From the NCBI RefSeq assembly GCF_003432385.1, contig NZ_CP031841.1, positions 4,135,549-4,199,548 of the forward strand: DNA of 64,000 nt, written 5' to 3'. The position numbers and the translations under genes were made by a program. Within the stretch, counting starts at the first letter, position 1. Every line of letters starts with the position of its first letter. The DNA is from Breoghania sp. L-A4 (GTDB lineage: Bacteria; Pseudomonadota; Alphaproteobacteria; Rhizobiales; Stappiaceae). Of the stretch, positions 8,940 through 18,450 are shown piece by piece. Below the pieces are notes generated by a model that was not told where the DNA came from, ran no database searches, and was given only the letters and a program-made list of their open reading frames with translations.

Positions 8940-9661
8940 GCATTCGACATAAGCTTCGAGGTTCAATAGATGACTGATTATCTGATTTCGGCGCAAGATA
9001 GAATCGACTCGATACTAGAAGGCACGGAAAGAAGCTTAAGAGGACGAACAACGGTTCTCGGAAAGTGAAAAACGGCAAGCCGACCATGAGGCTCGCAAAC
9101 AGCCATGACGACCTGGAATTGATAAGACCCCTGTCCGTCGAACTGCGTCAATCTTCCCGTTTCAGGGATATTCCCTAGGCAGCGCATGCGTCGGACGTCG
9201 CCATGGAGCACGAGCCATGATGGACTTGAGCTCAGGGACGCTGAACGGCGCGCGAATTTCCGCGCCGGAGCCCGTGTTGTCGCCAAGCAGCGACCGAAGA
9301 CTTTCGAGACTCCGCCCCGGCGAACGCGCCGCGGCGCCGTCTTTTGAAAGCCAAGCCACTCCGCACAACTGGACTGATTCTCTCAAAACGGCGACTTCCG
9401 GGAAGTCCAATGCCGCATTGCACAATTTTCAGGCAGGGAACATTTACGGATATATTCAAATTACTTAATCGCAGCGGCACCTAAGTACTATTGCCGGGAC
9501 TGAATACAGAAACCTACCGTTGCGCCGTCCGTCGGCACGCGTCTCTGACCCGTGATGCCGCGCGGGCGCACGGGCGGCGCCTGCCCCTTCCGGGCACAGC
9601 GGCGCGATGCAATGCGACCCGCCTATGCGCGGCGCATCACATGCATTGGGGGAATTCTGCT
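8940..9661. other. Intergenic stretch at the right edge of the island
   Basis: About 720 bases with no gene I can support. Open frames on both strands (for example 9162-9425 minus and 9217-9468 plus) are mutual shadows in a GC-rich patch and lack convincing ribosome sites. The last 20 bases contain GGGGGA, the ribosome site of the DUF1097-like gene. Confidence 0.4.
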
Positions 9662-10156
9662 ATGGATCTTATTACAGCGCTTGCGGTGTCGATCGGCCTT
9701 CTGGGCGGCGTCGCCACTTATCTTTTCCTGACCATCGGCACCATTCAGATCTGGGCGGCGTTCATCGGATGGGGCAGCTTCTACCACTGCGGCGGCGGGT
9801 CCGACGGGTTGCGCAAGAGCCTGCTCGCCAACATCTGGGGCGCGATCATGGCCACGGTGGCCCTGTTCCTGATCACTCAGGTCAATCCGGGCCTGCCCGG
9901 CCCGCTGTGGCCGGCCATCGTGGTCGCCGTCACCGTCTTCATCCTGGTGCTCGGCGCCAAGATAGAGGCATTCGCGGCGATTCCCGCCGGCGTCTACGGC
10001 TATGCGGCCACCGCCGGTTACGCGCTTTTGTCCGGCGCCAGCATTCTGGTGATCGATCTCGCCAACCCGCTGATCTGCATCGTGATTTCCATGGCGATTG
10101 GCGCGATCTTCGGCATCGTGTCGGAGAAACTCGCAGGCGCGATCTCCAAGGACTGA
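9662..10156 (+). CDS. DUF1097-like inner-membrane protein
   Basis: 164 residues from ATG 9662, placed by a GGGGGA ribosome site about 9 bases upstream; the frame stays open to 9491, but that leader is Arg-rich and unlike the family. Five to six hydrophobic segments cover nearly the whole protein (about 3-28, 50-70, 75-93, 95-115, 117-135 and 140-158). The segment AAFIGWGSFYHCGGG near residue 34 is characteristic of DUF1097/YgeN-like proteins, whose function is not known. It precedes the acetate-CoA ligase operon by 164 bases on the same strand, so it may or may not be co-transcribed with it. Confidence 0.7.
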   Translation: MDLITALAVSIGLLGGVATYLFLTIGTIQIWAAFIGWGSFYHCGGGSDGLRKSLLANIWGAIMATVALFLITQVNPGLPGPLWPAIVVAVTVFILVLGAKIEAFAAIPAGVYGYAATAGYALLSGASILVIDLANPLICIVISMAIGAIFGIVSEKLAGAISKD

Positions 10157-10320
10157 GCGGTCGACGCAATCACGGCAAGCGGCCCCGGCCGCTTGCCGCC
10201 GCCCAAGCTGACGGGCGTTTCGCGCACCGCTCTTGATTTGCGTCATGGTTGCCGCCGCCGCGTTCCTTCAATCTCTCCCGAACAGCCCATGGTTCCGAGA
10301 AACCAAGCCGGGAGGATTCG

Positions 10321-12075
10321 ATGGAGTGGGAGCCCATCAGAAAGACGGCCAAGGATGCATCGCGCGCGAACCTGCGCGATTACGATGCCACGGTCTTGTC
10401 GTTTTCCTGGGAAAAAGCGCGCCTTCTGCTGGACGGACTGCCGGACGGCAGACTGAACATCGCCTACGAAGCCGTCGACCGGCACGTCGTGCACGGCGCG
10501 GGCGACAAGCTCGCGCTGCGCTGGATCGGCCGCGACGACCGGGTGGACGACTACACCTACGACCGGTTGCGGCTGGAAACCAACAAGTTCGCCAACGTCC
10601 TGCGCGGCCTCGGTATCGGTAAGGGCGACCGCGTCTATTCGCTGCTCGGCCGTGTTCCCGAACTCTACGTGGCGGTGCTGGGCGGGCTGAAGTGCGGCTG
10701 CGTCTTCTCGCCCCTGTTTTCGGCCTTCGGGCCGGAGCCGATCCTCGCGCGCATGTCCATCGGCGAGGCCACCGTGGTGGTCACGACCGCCGCGCTGTAC
10801 AAGCGCAAGATCGCGCCGATCCGCGACAAGGTTCCGAGCCTGCGCCATGTGCTGGTGATCGACGCGCACGGCGCGCCGCCGCAAGGCACGCTGGATCTCG
10901 CGGACCTGATGCGCAACACCTCCAGCCACTTCGACATCGAGCCCACGGGGCCCGAGGACATGGCGCTGCTGCATTTCACCAGCGGCACCACCGGCAAGCC
11001 GAAAGGCGCCGTGCACGTGCATGAAGCCGTGGTCGCGCACACTGTCACCGGCCGCTACGCGCTCGACCTGCATGAAGACGACATCTTCTGGTGCACCGCC
11101 GATCCCGGCTGGGTCACCGGCACCTCCTACGGCATCATCTCGCCGCTCGCCATCGGCTGCACGATGATCGTCGACCAGGCGGAATTCGATGCGGAACGCT
11201 GGTACCGCATCCTGCAGGATCAGAAGGTCACGGTCTGGTACACTGCGCCGACCGCCATCCGCATGCTGATGAAGATCGGCGGCGACATCATCGGGCAATA
11301 CGACCTGTCGCACCTGCGCTTCATGGCGAGCGTCGGCGAGCCGCTCAATCCCGAGGCCGTCACGTGGTCGAACGAGGTCTTTGGCCGCCCCTTCCACGAC
11401 AATTGGTGGCAGACGGAGACCGGCGGCATCATGATCGCCAACTACGCGGCCATGGACGTGTGGCCCGGCTCGATGGGCAAACCGCTGCCGGGAATCGCGG
11501 CCAGCGTCGTCGAACGCACCGACGAGGGCCTGCGCGAAATCACCAAGCCCAACACGGTCGGCGAACTGGCGCTCAGGCCCGGCTGGCCGTCGATGATGCG
11601 GGCGTATCTCCATGAGGACGCGCGCTACCGCAAGTGCTTCGACGACGGCTGGTATCTGTCAGGCGATCTCGCGATGCGCGACAAGGACGGATACTTCTGG
11701 TTCGTCGGCCGCGCCGACGACGTGATCAAGAGCGCGGGCCACCTGATCGGACCGTTCGAGGTGGAAAGCGCCCTGATGGAGCATGAGGCGGTCGCGGAGG
11801 TCGGTGTCATCGGCATCCCCGATCCCGTCGCCGGCGAGGTGGTGAAGGCCTTCGTCGGACTGAAGCCCGGCTACACGCCGAGCGACGACCTGGCCAAGGA
11901 ACTGCTGGGACATGCCCGGGTGCAGCTTGGTCCCGCCGTGGCGCCCAAGCAGATCGCCTTCCGGACAAACCTGCCCAAGACCCGCAGCGGCAAGATCATG
12001 CGGCGCCTGCTGAAGGCGCGCGAGCTCGGCTTGCCCGAGGGCGACACCTCGACGCTGGAAAGCGAGGAACGATGA
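10321..12075 (+). CDS. acsA: Acetate-CoA ligase-like AMP-forming acyl-CoA synthetase
   Basis: 584 residues from ATG 10321 behind GGGAGGATTCG. The P-loop of the ANL superfamily, [10 protein letters not shown], is at 220-229, the aromatic A5-type segment around [10 protein letters not shown] is intact, and the C-terminal catalytic lysine is Lys558 in [18 protein letters not shown] is the acetyl/short-chain acid signature, so acetate or propionate is the likely substrate, activated through an acyl-adenylate to acyl-CoA. The size matches the Bacillus AcsA type rather than the 650-residue Acs. Its stop overlaps the start of the fused E1 gene (ATGA), so ligase, E1, E2 and ACP form one coupled operon. 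Confidence 0.88.
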   Translation: MEWEPIRKTAKDASRANLRDYDATVLSFSWEKARLLLDGLPDGRLNIAYEAVDRHVVHGAGDKLALRWIGRDDRVDDYTYDRLRLETNKFANVLRGLGIGKGDRVYSLLGRVPELYVAVLGGLKCGCVFSPLFSAFGPEPILARMSIGEATVVVTTAALYKRKIAPIRDKVPSLRHVLVIDAHGAPPQGTLDLADLMRNTSSHFDIEPTGPEDMALLHFTSGTTGKPKGAVHVHEAVVAHTVTGRYALDLHEDDIFWCTADPGWVTGTSYGIISPLAIGCTMIVDQAEFDAERWYRILQDQKVTVWYTAPTAIRMLMKIGGDIIGQYDLSHLRFMASVGEPLNPEAVTWSNEVFGRPFHDNWWQTETGGIMIANYAAMDVWPGSMGKPLPGIAASVVERTDEGLREITKPNTVGELALRPGWPSMMRAYLHEDARYRKCFDDGWYLSGDLAMRDKDGYFWFVGRADDVIKSAGHLIGPFEVESALMEHEAVAEVGVIGIPDPVAGEVVKAFVGLKPGYTPSDDLAKELLGHARVQLGPAVAPKQIAFRTNLPKTRSGKIMRRLLKARELGLPEGDTSTLESEER

Positions 12076-14075
12076 CCGCAACGACATCAAAGCCGCATCT
12101 GACGCGCGGCCATGCGCTCGATCTGCTCAGGGCGATGATCCGCGTGCGGATGTTCGAGGACAAATGCGCCGAGCTCTACACCCGGGAGAAGATCCGCGGC
12201 TTCCTGCATCTTTATGACGGCGAGGAGGCGATCGCCGCGGGCATCATCCCGGTGCTGGGCCCGAACGACCGCATCGTCGCCACCTACCGCGAGCACGGCC
12301 ATGCGCTGGCGCGCGGCATCCCGATGAACGCCGTGATGGCGGAGATGTACGGCAAGAAATCGGGGTGTTCCGGCGGGCGCGGCGGCTCGATGCATCTCTT
12401 CGACGCCGCGAGAAATTTCTGCGGCGGCAACGCCATCGTCGGCGGCGGGCTGCCGCTGGCCGTGGGCCTGGCGCTGGCGGACAAGATGCGCGGCGAGACC
12501 CGCATTTCCGCCTGCTTCTTCGGCGAGGGCGCGGTGGCCGAAGGCGAGTTCCACGAGGCAATGAACCTGGCGACCCTGTGGAACCTGCCGGTGCTTTTCG
12601 TGTGCGAGAACAACCGCTACGCGATGGGAACGGCGCTGGAGTATTCCGAAAGCGAGACCGACATCCACGCCAAGGCGGCCAGCTACGAGATCGCATCCGA
12701 GGCCGTCGACGGCATGGACGTGGTCGCCGTGGAGGCGGCGGCGCGGCGCGCCCAGGAGATGATCAACACCAGCGGCAAACCGTATTTTCTGGAATGCCGC
12801 ACCTATCGCTTCCGGCCGCATTCGATGTTCGACGCCCAGCTCTACCGCGAGAAGGCCGAAATCGACGAGTGGCGCAAGAAGGGACCCATCGTCCGCTTCC
12901 GCGGCTGGCTGCAACAGACCGGCCTGGCGCATGAGGCGGATATCGAGACGATCGAGCGTGAGGTTGCGGCGGAAATCGACGCGGCGGTGGCCTTCGCCGA
13001 AGCGGCCGAGTGGGAACCGCTTGCGGATCTGGCGCGGTTCGTCACCGCCGAGGACCGACCGGCACCGCCCGCGGCGCCCCGGCCCGCGGGAAAGACGATC
13101 CAGACGACGTACCGCGAAGCCGTGCGCGAGGCGATCATCGACGCGATGAGCCGCGACGAGCGCGTCTTTCTGATGGGCGAGGACGTCGGCCGCTATGGGG
13201 GCTGCTATGCGGTCACAAAGGGGCTGATCGGCGAATTCGGCCCCGACCGCATCCGCGACACGCCGCTGTCGGAATCCGGGTTCACCGGAGCGGGCATCGG
13301 CGCGGCGCTCGCCGGCATGCGGCCGATCGTCGAGTTGATGACGGTGAATTTCAGCCTGCTGGCGCTGGACCAGATCCTCAACACGGCCGCCACCATCCGC
13401 CACATGTCGGGCAACCAGTTCGGCGTGCCGCTGGTGATCCGCATGGCGACGGGCGCCGGCCGCCAGCTCGCCGCCCAGCATTCGCATTCGCTCGAGGGCT
13501 GGTACGCGCATATTCCCGGCCTGCGGGTGCTGGCGCCGGCCACGCTCGAAGACGCACGCGGCATGCTGTGGACCGCCCTGCAGGATCCCGATCCGGTGCT
13601 GATCTTTGAAAACGTCATGCTCTACAACCGCGCCGGCACGCTCGCGGCCAACGCCGGGCCTGTGGACATCGACCGCGCCGTTATGCGCCGCGAGGGCGAT
13701 GCGCTGACGCTGATCACCTACGGCGGCTCGCTGTTCAAGACGCTGGAGGCGGCGGATTCGCTGGCCTCCGACGGCATCGAGGCGGAGGTCATCGATCTGC
13801 GCAGCCTGCGGCCGCTGGACGACGCCACCATCATGGCCTCGCTGGCGAAGACCCATCGCGCGGTGATCATTGACGAGGGCTGGCGCTCGGGCAGTCTGGC
13901 GGCGGAAATTTCCGCGCGCATCACCGAGCAGGCGTTCTGGGATCTCGACGCGCCGGTCGGCCGGGTCTGCAGCGCGGAAGTGCCGATCCCCTATCCCAAA
14001 CACCTGGAAGACGCCGCCATCCCGCAGGCGGAGACCATCGTTGCGGCCGCCAAAACCGTTCTCGGCCGGGGGTGA
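12072..14075 (+). CDS. Fused alpha-beta E1 component of a 2-oxo acid dehydrogenase complex
   Basis: 667 residues. Residues 1 to about 320 are the alpha subunit, with the thiamine diphosphate site [12 protein letters not shown] (from 151) closing on Asn181 and the serine loop [11 protein letters not shown] short Ala/Pro-rich linker (about 325-340) leads into the beta subunit from [12 protein letters not shown] to the end, with [10 protein letters not shown] and [18 protein letters not shown]. Most bacteria encode these as two genes; here they are one chain, seen in some branched-chain or pyruvate-type E1. It would decarboxylate a 2-oxo acid or acetoin and pass the acyl group to the lipoyl domain of the E2 six bases downstream. 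No E3 gene is in this operon. Confidence 0.9.
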   Translation: MTATTSKPHLTRGHALDLLRAMIRVRMFEDKCAELYTREKIRGFLHLYDGEEAIAAGIIPVLGPNDRIVATYREHGHALARGIPMNAVMAEMYGKKSGCSGGRGGSMHLFDAARNFCGGNAIVGGGLPLAVGLALADKMRGETRISACFFGEGAVAEGEFHEAMNLATLWNLPVLFVCENNRYAMGTALEYSESETDIHAKAASYEIASEAVDGMDVVAVEAAARRAQEMINTSGKPYFLECRTYRFRPHSMFDAQLYREKAEIDEWRKKGPIVRFRGWLQQTGLAHEADIETIEREVAAEIDAAVAFAEAAEWEPLADLARFVTAEDRPAPPAAPRPAGKTIQTTYREAVREAIIDAMSRDERVFLMGEDVGRYGGCYAVTKGLIGEFGPDRIRDTPLSESGFTGAGIGAALAGMRPIVELMTVNFSLLALDQILNTAATIRHMSGNQFGVPLVIRMATGAGRQLAAQHSHSLEGWYAHIPGLRVLAPATLEDARGMLWTALQDPDPVLIFENVMLYNRAGTLAANAGPVDIDRAVMRREGDALTLITYGGSLFKTLEAADSLASDGIEAEVIDLRSLRPLDDATIMASLAKTHRAVIIDEGWRSGSLAAEISARITEQAFWDLDAPVGRVCSAEVPIPYPKHLEDAAIPQAETIVAAAKTVLGRG

Positions 14076-14081
14076 CGGGTC

Positions 14082-15277
14082 ATGGGCGAATTCAGAATGC
14101 CCTCGCTTGGCGCCGACATGGAGGCCGGCACGCTGGTCGAATGGCTCGTCAAACCCGGCGACACCGTGAAGCATGGCGACATCATCGCCGTCGTCGAGAC
14201 CCAGAAAGGCGCCATCGAGATCGAGGTCTTCGAGGACGGCGTCTTCGAGACGTCTCTCGTGGAGATTGGCGACACGGTTCCGGTCGGCACGCCGCTGGCG
14301 ATCATCAACGGCGCGGGGGCGGAACCGAGCAAGGCGCCCGCCGCCGCGCCACCCATTGTCCCCACACCAGAAACGCCTGTCGTGCCCGAACGACCGGTGA
14401 TTGCGGAGAGGCCGCACGCCGAGCAGGGTGGCGCGGGCCGGCAACGCATTTCCCCCGCGGCGCGACGCCTCGCCGCCCGCGAGAAAATCGACACCGCCGC
14501 CCTCGCCGGCTCCGGGCCGGACGGGGCCATCGTTCTCAATGACGTCGAGCGCGCGGCGGCCGGACGGCTTGCCGCGAAGCCGCCGGAGAAGGCGCAGCCG
14601 GCCGGCAGCGTCAACCTTGAGGCCATGCGCACGGCCATCGCCGCCGCCATGGCGCGCTCCAAACGCGAAATCCCGCACTACTATCTGCGCGACACCGTCG
14701 ACGTGACGAACGCGCAGGCCTGGCTGGCGGACGCCAATGCCGAGCGCCCCCGGCGGAACGGCTGCTTCTGGCCGCTCTCTTCGTGAAGGCCGTGGCGATC
14801 GCTACGCTCAAGTATCCGGAATTCAGCGGCAGCCATGGCGAAGACGGCTTCACGCCGGCGCCCTCCACCCATGTCGGCGTGGCGATCGCGATTCGCGGCG
14901 GCGGTCTCGTCGCTCCCGCGATCCACGACACAGCTCACCTGTCGCTCGACGAGGTCATGACCGCCCTGCGCGATCTGGTGGCCCGCGTGCGGGCCGGACG
15001 CTTCAGGAGTTCCGAGATCGCCGACCCGACCATCACCGTCTCCAGTCTCGGTGACCGGGGCGTGGAGGCGCTCTATGGGGTGATCTATCCGCCGCAGGTG
15101 GCCATCGTCGGCTTCGGCAAGGCGGCGGAGCGGCCCTGGGTCGTGGACGGCGTCGTCGTGCCGCGCGCGCTCGTCACCGCGACGCTCGCCGCAGACCACC
15201 GCGTCAGCGACGGCCATCGCGGCGCGCTGTTTCTCTCAAAAATCGGCAGCTTGATGCAAGACCCGGAGGCCCTATGA
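14082..15277 (+). pseudogene. Lipoyl acyltransferase E2, interrupted by one frameshift
   Basis: Two frames together make a complete E2 of about 398 residues. The first (14082-14786) has a lipoyl domain with the modified lysine in VETQKGAIEIE, an Ala/Pro linker and an E3/E1-binding domain (RISPAARRLAAREKIDT). The second (14783-15277) has the rest of the catalytic domain with the active-site DHRVSDG. They meet at a run of five C at 14747-14751: one more C would read AERPPAERLLLAALFVKAVA straight through. The frames upstream and downstream keep high-quality domain sequence, so the gene was recently intact or the base is a sequencing undercall. The gene overlaps the acyl carrier protein by four bases. 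Confidence 0.8.
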
Positions 15278-15531
15278 CCGATCAGGACATTCGTCAGGCG
15301 ATCAGCGAGGAACTGGAGCGCATCGCGCCGGACATCGATTTCGGCGCGGTGGATCCAACGAGCGACCTGCGCGAGGAACTGGATATCGACTCCATGGACT
15401 TCCTCAATTTCATCACCGCCCTGCACCAGCGTCTCGGGATCGACATTCCGGAGCTCGACTACCCCAAACTGACGACGCTCGACGGCGCCGCCGCCTATGT
15501 GGCGAAGACGCTCGGGGAGAGCGCCGCGTAA
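15274..15531 (+). CDS. Acyl carrier protein
   Basis: 85 residues, the standard ACP length. The 4'-phosphopantetheine attachment motif is DSMDF with Ser40, in the usual place at the start of helix II, preceded by an acidic helix (SEELERIAPDIDF). It overlaps the E2 stop (ATGA) and is the last gene of the ligase-E1-E2 operon, a partner not normally found in pyruvate or branched-chain dehydrogenase operons. It could accept the acyl group made by the E2 or the ligase, or serve octanoyl/lipoyl assembly on the E2. It is not the housekeeping AcpP judging by divergence around the motif, but I cannot exclude that its role is general. Confidence 0.88.
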   Translation: MTDQDIRQAISEELERIAPDIDFGAVDPTSDLREELDIDSMDFLNFITALHQRLGIDIPELDYPKLTTLDGAAAYVAKTLGESAA

Positions 15532-15656
15532 TACGGGACACCTGTTCCTGCGGGCCATCGCGAATGTTCGGGGTCCGCACCGCACAGGCCGAGGACACGA
15601 AAACGCCCTGCCCGGAGGATCCGGACAGGGCGCACTTCATCGTATGGAATCGAAGC

Positions 15657-15767
15657 GGTCCTGGAGCAAATCCAGGATAAGTGGATACCGGTTATCCGTC
15701 CGGATTTGCGCCAAAACAAGGACTTAGAGCAACGATCCGATTCTGTGAGAATCGGATCTGCTCTAGA
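15657..15767. repeat. Rhizobial-type intergenic repeat with a long hairpin, bidirectional terminator
   Basis: Sits between convergent genes. It contains a small hairpin (CTGGA-GCAAA-TCCAG, 15661-15675), the stretch CCGGATTTGCGCCAAAACAA and a long hairpin at 15726-15764: AGAGCA pairs with TGCTCT and GATCCGATTCT pairs with AGAATCGGATC around a GTG loop. Elements of this form, with ACTTAGAGC at the stem, are common interspersed repeats in Hyphomicrobiales. Its position suggests it ends transcription from both the ACP and the hydrolase genes. Confidence 0.7.
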
Positions 15768-16449
15768 CCACGGTGACGGTCAGATCGCCCACGCCATCGA
15801 CATGACATTCCATGACGTCGCCCTTGACGACGGCGGCGACGCCCGAAGGCGTGCCCGACATGATCACATCGCCCGCCGCCAGCTCGAAATAGTCCGACAG
15901 ATAGGAAATCATTTCCGGCACCTTCCAGATCAACTGGTTGAGGTCACCCGTCTGACGCACCGCGCCGTTGACCTTCAGTTCGATCAGGCCGCTGTCCGGA
16001 TGGCCGATCTCGGAGGCCGGCACGATCGGGCCCATCGGCGCGGAGCGCTCGAACGCCTTGCCGATTTCCCACGGACGGCCGAGCTTCTTGGCCACGCCCT
16101 GCAGGTCGCGGCGGGTCATGTCGAGACCGACCGCATAGCCGTAGACATGGTCGAGCGCCTTCTCGACCGGGATGTTCGTGCCGCCGCTCTTCAGCGCCAC
16201 GATCAACTCGACCTCATGATGCACATCGGACGTCTGCGCCGGATAGGGGAACTCGCCGGACAGATCGATGTTGTCCGGATTCTTCTGGAAGAAGAACGGA
16301 TCCTCGCGGTCGGGATCGTGACCCATCTCGATGGCGTGCGCCGCGTAATTGCGGCCGATGCAATACACCCGGCGCACAGGAAACTCCTGGCTGGTTCCCT
16401 TGACCGGGATTGCCACCGTGGCCGGCGGTGTGATCACGAACTCAGACAT
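15763..16449 (-). CDS. Fumarylacetoacetate hydrolase family enzyme, fumarylpyruvate hydrolase-like
   Basis: 228 residues from the ATG at 16449 behind AGAGGTTTTGC; the frame extends to 16599 in AT-rich leader that is unlikely to be translated. The FAH core is present: CIGRNYAAHA (about 29-38), the metal-binding VHHEVELIVAL with its acidic residue, GLDMTRRD and the C-terminal MSGTPSGVAAV. Size and these motifs match the fumarylpyruvate hydrolase (NagK/gentisate) branch, which cleaves fumarylpyruvate to fumarate and pyruvate; other 2-oxo dienoate hydrolases look similar. It is divergent from a GntR regulator and an ABC importer, which suggests import and breakdown of an aromatic acid. Confidence 0.82.
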   Translation of the reverse strand: MSEFVITPPATVAIPVKGTSQEFPVRRVYCIGRNYAAHAIEMGHDPDREDPFFFQKNPDNIDLSGEFPYPAQTSDVHHEVELIVALKSGGTNIPVEKALDHVYGYAVGLDMTRRDLQGVAKKLGRPWEIGKAFERSAPMGPIVPASEIGHPDSGLIELKVNGAVRQTGDLNQLIWKVPEMISYLSDYFELAAGDVIMSGTPSGVAAVVKGDVMECHVDGVGDLTVTVV

Positions 16450-16590
16450 GCAAAACCTCTGTTTTCTATGGGCGTTGAACACTCGCGAAAACCCTAAACA
16501 ATTTTCGACCAATCGCAACCAATTTCTTATTTTTAGATTCCCCCTTGCAATAATCAAATGGTTTGCGATGATATGGGCAATTGAGCCTGA

Positions 16591-16604
16591 ATTGGTCAAC
16601 CAAT
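16591..16604. promoter_or_regulatory. Probable GntR/FCD operator
   Basis: ATTGGTCAACCAAT: arms ATTGGT and ACCAAT separated by two bases, matching the TGGT-NN-ACCA pattern of FadR/FCD-type GntR regulators. It lies just upstream of the ribosome site of the regulator gene (start 16618) and in the divergent promoter region shared with the hydrolase gene, so autorepression and control of both directions are likely. Two further ACCAAT half-sites occur at about 16508-16523. Confidence 0.6.
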
Positions 16605-16617
16605 ATAGAGGTTGCGC

Positions 16618-17316
16618 GTGCTGACGAGACCGGAATCATCCGAGCGGGAAAATGCCATCGCCGCCATGCGCGCGTTCATCGAATCGAGCGCCTATGGCCC
16701 CGGCGACCGGCTGCCGGCGGAGCGCGAGCTGATCGGGCACCTGCAGATCAGCCGCACCACACTGCGCAAGGCGCTGGATGCGCTGGAGCGCGAGGGCGTC
16801 ATCTGGCGGCACGTCGGCAAGGGGACGTTTGTTTCCGGCCACAGCCAGGACAATGGGCTGGGCACGATCGGCAGCCTCGCGGGCATTGCCCAGCAGCTCA
16901 CCCCGGTGCGCATGATGCGCGCGCGGCTGTGCATCGAGCCGGCGATCGCCGGCGAGGCCGCGGTCAACGCCTCCAAGGAGGCCGTCACCCGCGTGAAGCT
17001 GGCCATGGACCGCGCCCGGCGCGCGCAAAGCTGGGCAGACTACGAGACCCAGGACGACCTGTTTCACCGCTCGGTCGCGGAGGCGTCGGACAACATCCTG
17101 CTGATCTCGCTCTTCGAGCAGCTCAATCGCGTGCGCCGTGCCGTCGCGGTGAGCACGGTCATCCGCAACACGGACCGCCCGCCCGAGGGGCACTCAAGTT
17201 TTCTGGAGCATGAACGCATCGTGGCCGCGATCACGGACCGTGATTCCAAGGCCGCCTATGACGCCATGCGCCGGCACATCGGCTCTGTCTCGGCACGCCT
17301 TTTCGGGGAGGTGTGA
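16618..17316 (+). CDS. GntR family transcriptional regulator, FCD subfamily
   Basis: 232 residues from GTG 16618, chosen because AGAGG lies 7 bases upstream; the TTG at 16612 abuts that site. The winged helix-turn-helix occupies about residues 1-75 (PGDRLPAERELIGHLQISRTTLRKALDALEREGVI), followed by an all-helical FCD ligand domain with conserved Asp and His residues expected to bind a metal and a carboxylic acid. It likely senses an aromatic-acid intermediate and controls the divergent hydrolase and the downstream ABC importer that begins 93 bases after its stop. Confidence 0.88.
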   Translation: MLTRPESSERENAIAAMRAFIESSAYGPGDRLPAERELIGHLQISRTTLRKALDALEREGVIWRHVGKGTFVSGHSQDNGLGTIGSLAGIAQQLTPVRMMRARLCIEPAIAGEAAVNASKEAVTRVKLAMDRARRAQSWADYETQDDLFHRSVAEASDNILLISLFEQLNRVRRAVAVSTVIRNTDRPPEGHSSFLEHERIVAAITDRDSKAAYDAMRRHIGSVSARLFGEV

Positions 17317-17409
17317 CGCAGGGATTTCTATTCAGAAGGTCAGACAGAGCTACACGCCGCGGCCTTTTGCAATTCACCGGACACATGTCCGTTCTTTGGG
17401 AGGAAAACC

Positions 17410-18384
17410 ATGAAGACCTTACTACGCAAATTCGGTGCAACGCTGGCGGCGGTCCCGCTCGCCATCGGGCTGATGGCCTCCGCGGCCCAGGCCGACACGA
17501 TCAAGATCGCACTGGCGGAAACGCCCTCGGACGAACTTGCCGCCTTCTTTGTCGCGCTCGACCGCGCCAAGGCCGCCGGGCTGGACTACGAATGGACCGC
17601 CTTCTCCGATGAGGAACTGGCGATCCAGGCGGTGCTCAGCGGCCAGATGGACATCGGCTTCGGCACACCATACGCGGCCATGCAGCGCTCCAAGGCGCCG
17701 CTGCGCATCGTGTTCCAGCTCTCCAAGCTGAAGTTCTTCCCCGTCACGTCGAAGAAGTACTCCAAGCTGGAAGATCTGAACGGCGAGCCGATCATGCTGC
17801 ATTCGCGCGGCGGCGGCACGGACTCCATTGCCAACGTCATCGAGGAGAAGGTGGGCATCAAGTTCGGCGACCGCTCCTACGTGCCCGGCTCGTCCAACCG
17901 CGTCGCCGCCCTGATGGCCGGTCAGACGGACGCGACCATCGTCGACTTGTCCAACAAGAACAAGGTGATGAAGCTCGCCGGCGACAAGTTCAACGTCCTG
18001 CCGATGTTCGAGGTCGACGCGAGCGACGAGGCGCTGTTCGCCAATCTCGACTGGATCAAGGCCAACGAGAAGGACGTGGACATCTTCGTGAAGGCGCTGG
18101 TCAGCACCTGGCAGGACATGGCGAAGGATCCGACGATCATCAGCCGCGAAACCAATCCGGAAGGCCCGATCGGCCAGCTTCCGCCGGAAATCCTCGGCAG
18201 CCTCGACGAGTTCTACACCAACGCCGTCGAGGGCGGTCTCTACGACCCCAACGGCGGTGGCCGCAAGGCCGCCAAGGCGGACATGGAGTGGTACACCGCC
18301 GCCGGTCAGTTGGAAGGTGATCCGGAGACGCTGAACATCGAGGACTTCTGGTACCTCGCTCCTCTCGACGCAGCGACCAAGTAA
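17410..18384 (+). CDS. ABC transporter substrate-binding protein, NitT/TauT (NMT1) type
   Basis: 324 residues behind GGGAGGAAAACC. A Sec signal peptide ends at AAQA-D (about residue 29). The mature part follows the type 2 periplasmic fold of the nitrate/sulfonate/taurine group: FFVALDRAKAAGLDYEW, LSGQMDIGFGTPYAAM and SSNRVAALMAGQTDATIVDL. It would bind the imported compound in the periplasm. It is followed by permease, ATPase and a second permease on the same strand, and its neighbourhood (hydrolase and GntR) points to an aromatic or dicarboxylic acid rather than taurine, but no residue in the sequence proves the ligand. Confidence 0.88.
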   Translation: MKTLLRKFGATLAAVPLAIGLMASAAQADTIKIALAETPSDELAAFFVALDRAKAAGLDYEWTAFSDEELAIQAVLSGQMDIGFGTPYAAMQRSKAPLRIVFQLSKLKFFPVTSKKYSKLEDLNGEPIMLHSRGGGTDSIANVIEEKVGIKFGDRSYVPGSSNRVAALMAGQTDATIVDLSNKNKVMKLAGDKFNVLPMFEVDASDEALFANLDWIKANEKDVDIFVKALVSTWQDMAKDPTIISRETNPEGPIGQLPPEILGSLDEFYTNAVEGGLYDPNGGGRKAAKADMEWYTAAGQLEGDPETLNIEDFWYLAPLDAATK

Positions 18385-18450
18385 GCCGGTCGCGCGGCCG
18401 CCGGGCACCAGTTCCGGCGGCCGCACTCGCTCAAATCGAGGAATAAATTG

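Larger units (their letters stand above)
7290..9480. other. AT-rich accessory island
   Basis: Base composition falls sharply compared with the GC-rich flanks, especially 7300-7960 and 8500-8950, where long A/T runs and codons such as ATA, AAA and TTA dominate. The only genes I can support are two orphan membrane-anchored proteins (7297-7941 and 8533-8939). No integrase, tRNA or flanking direct repeat was found at the edges. The composition indicates acquisition from a lower-GC source. Confidence 0.65.

Noticed and set aside
12087-14678. 863-codon minus-strand frame opposite the E1 and E2 genes
   Set aside because: Very long but low-complexity and lacking any recognisable domain; the opposite strand holds clear E1 and E2 domains.
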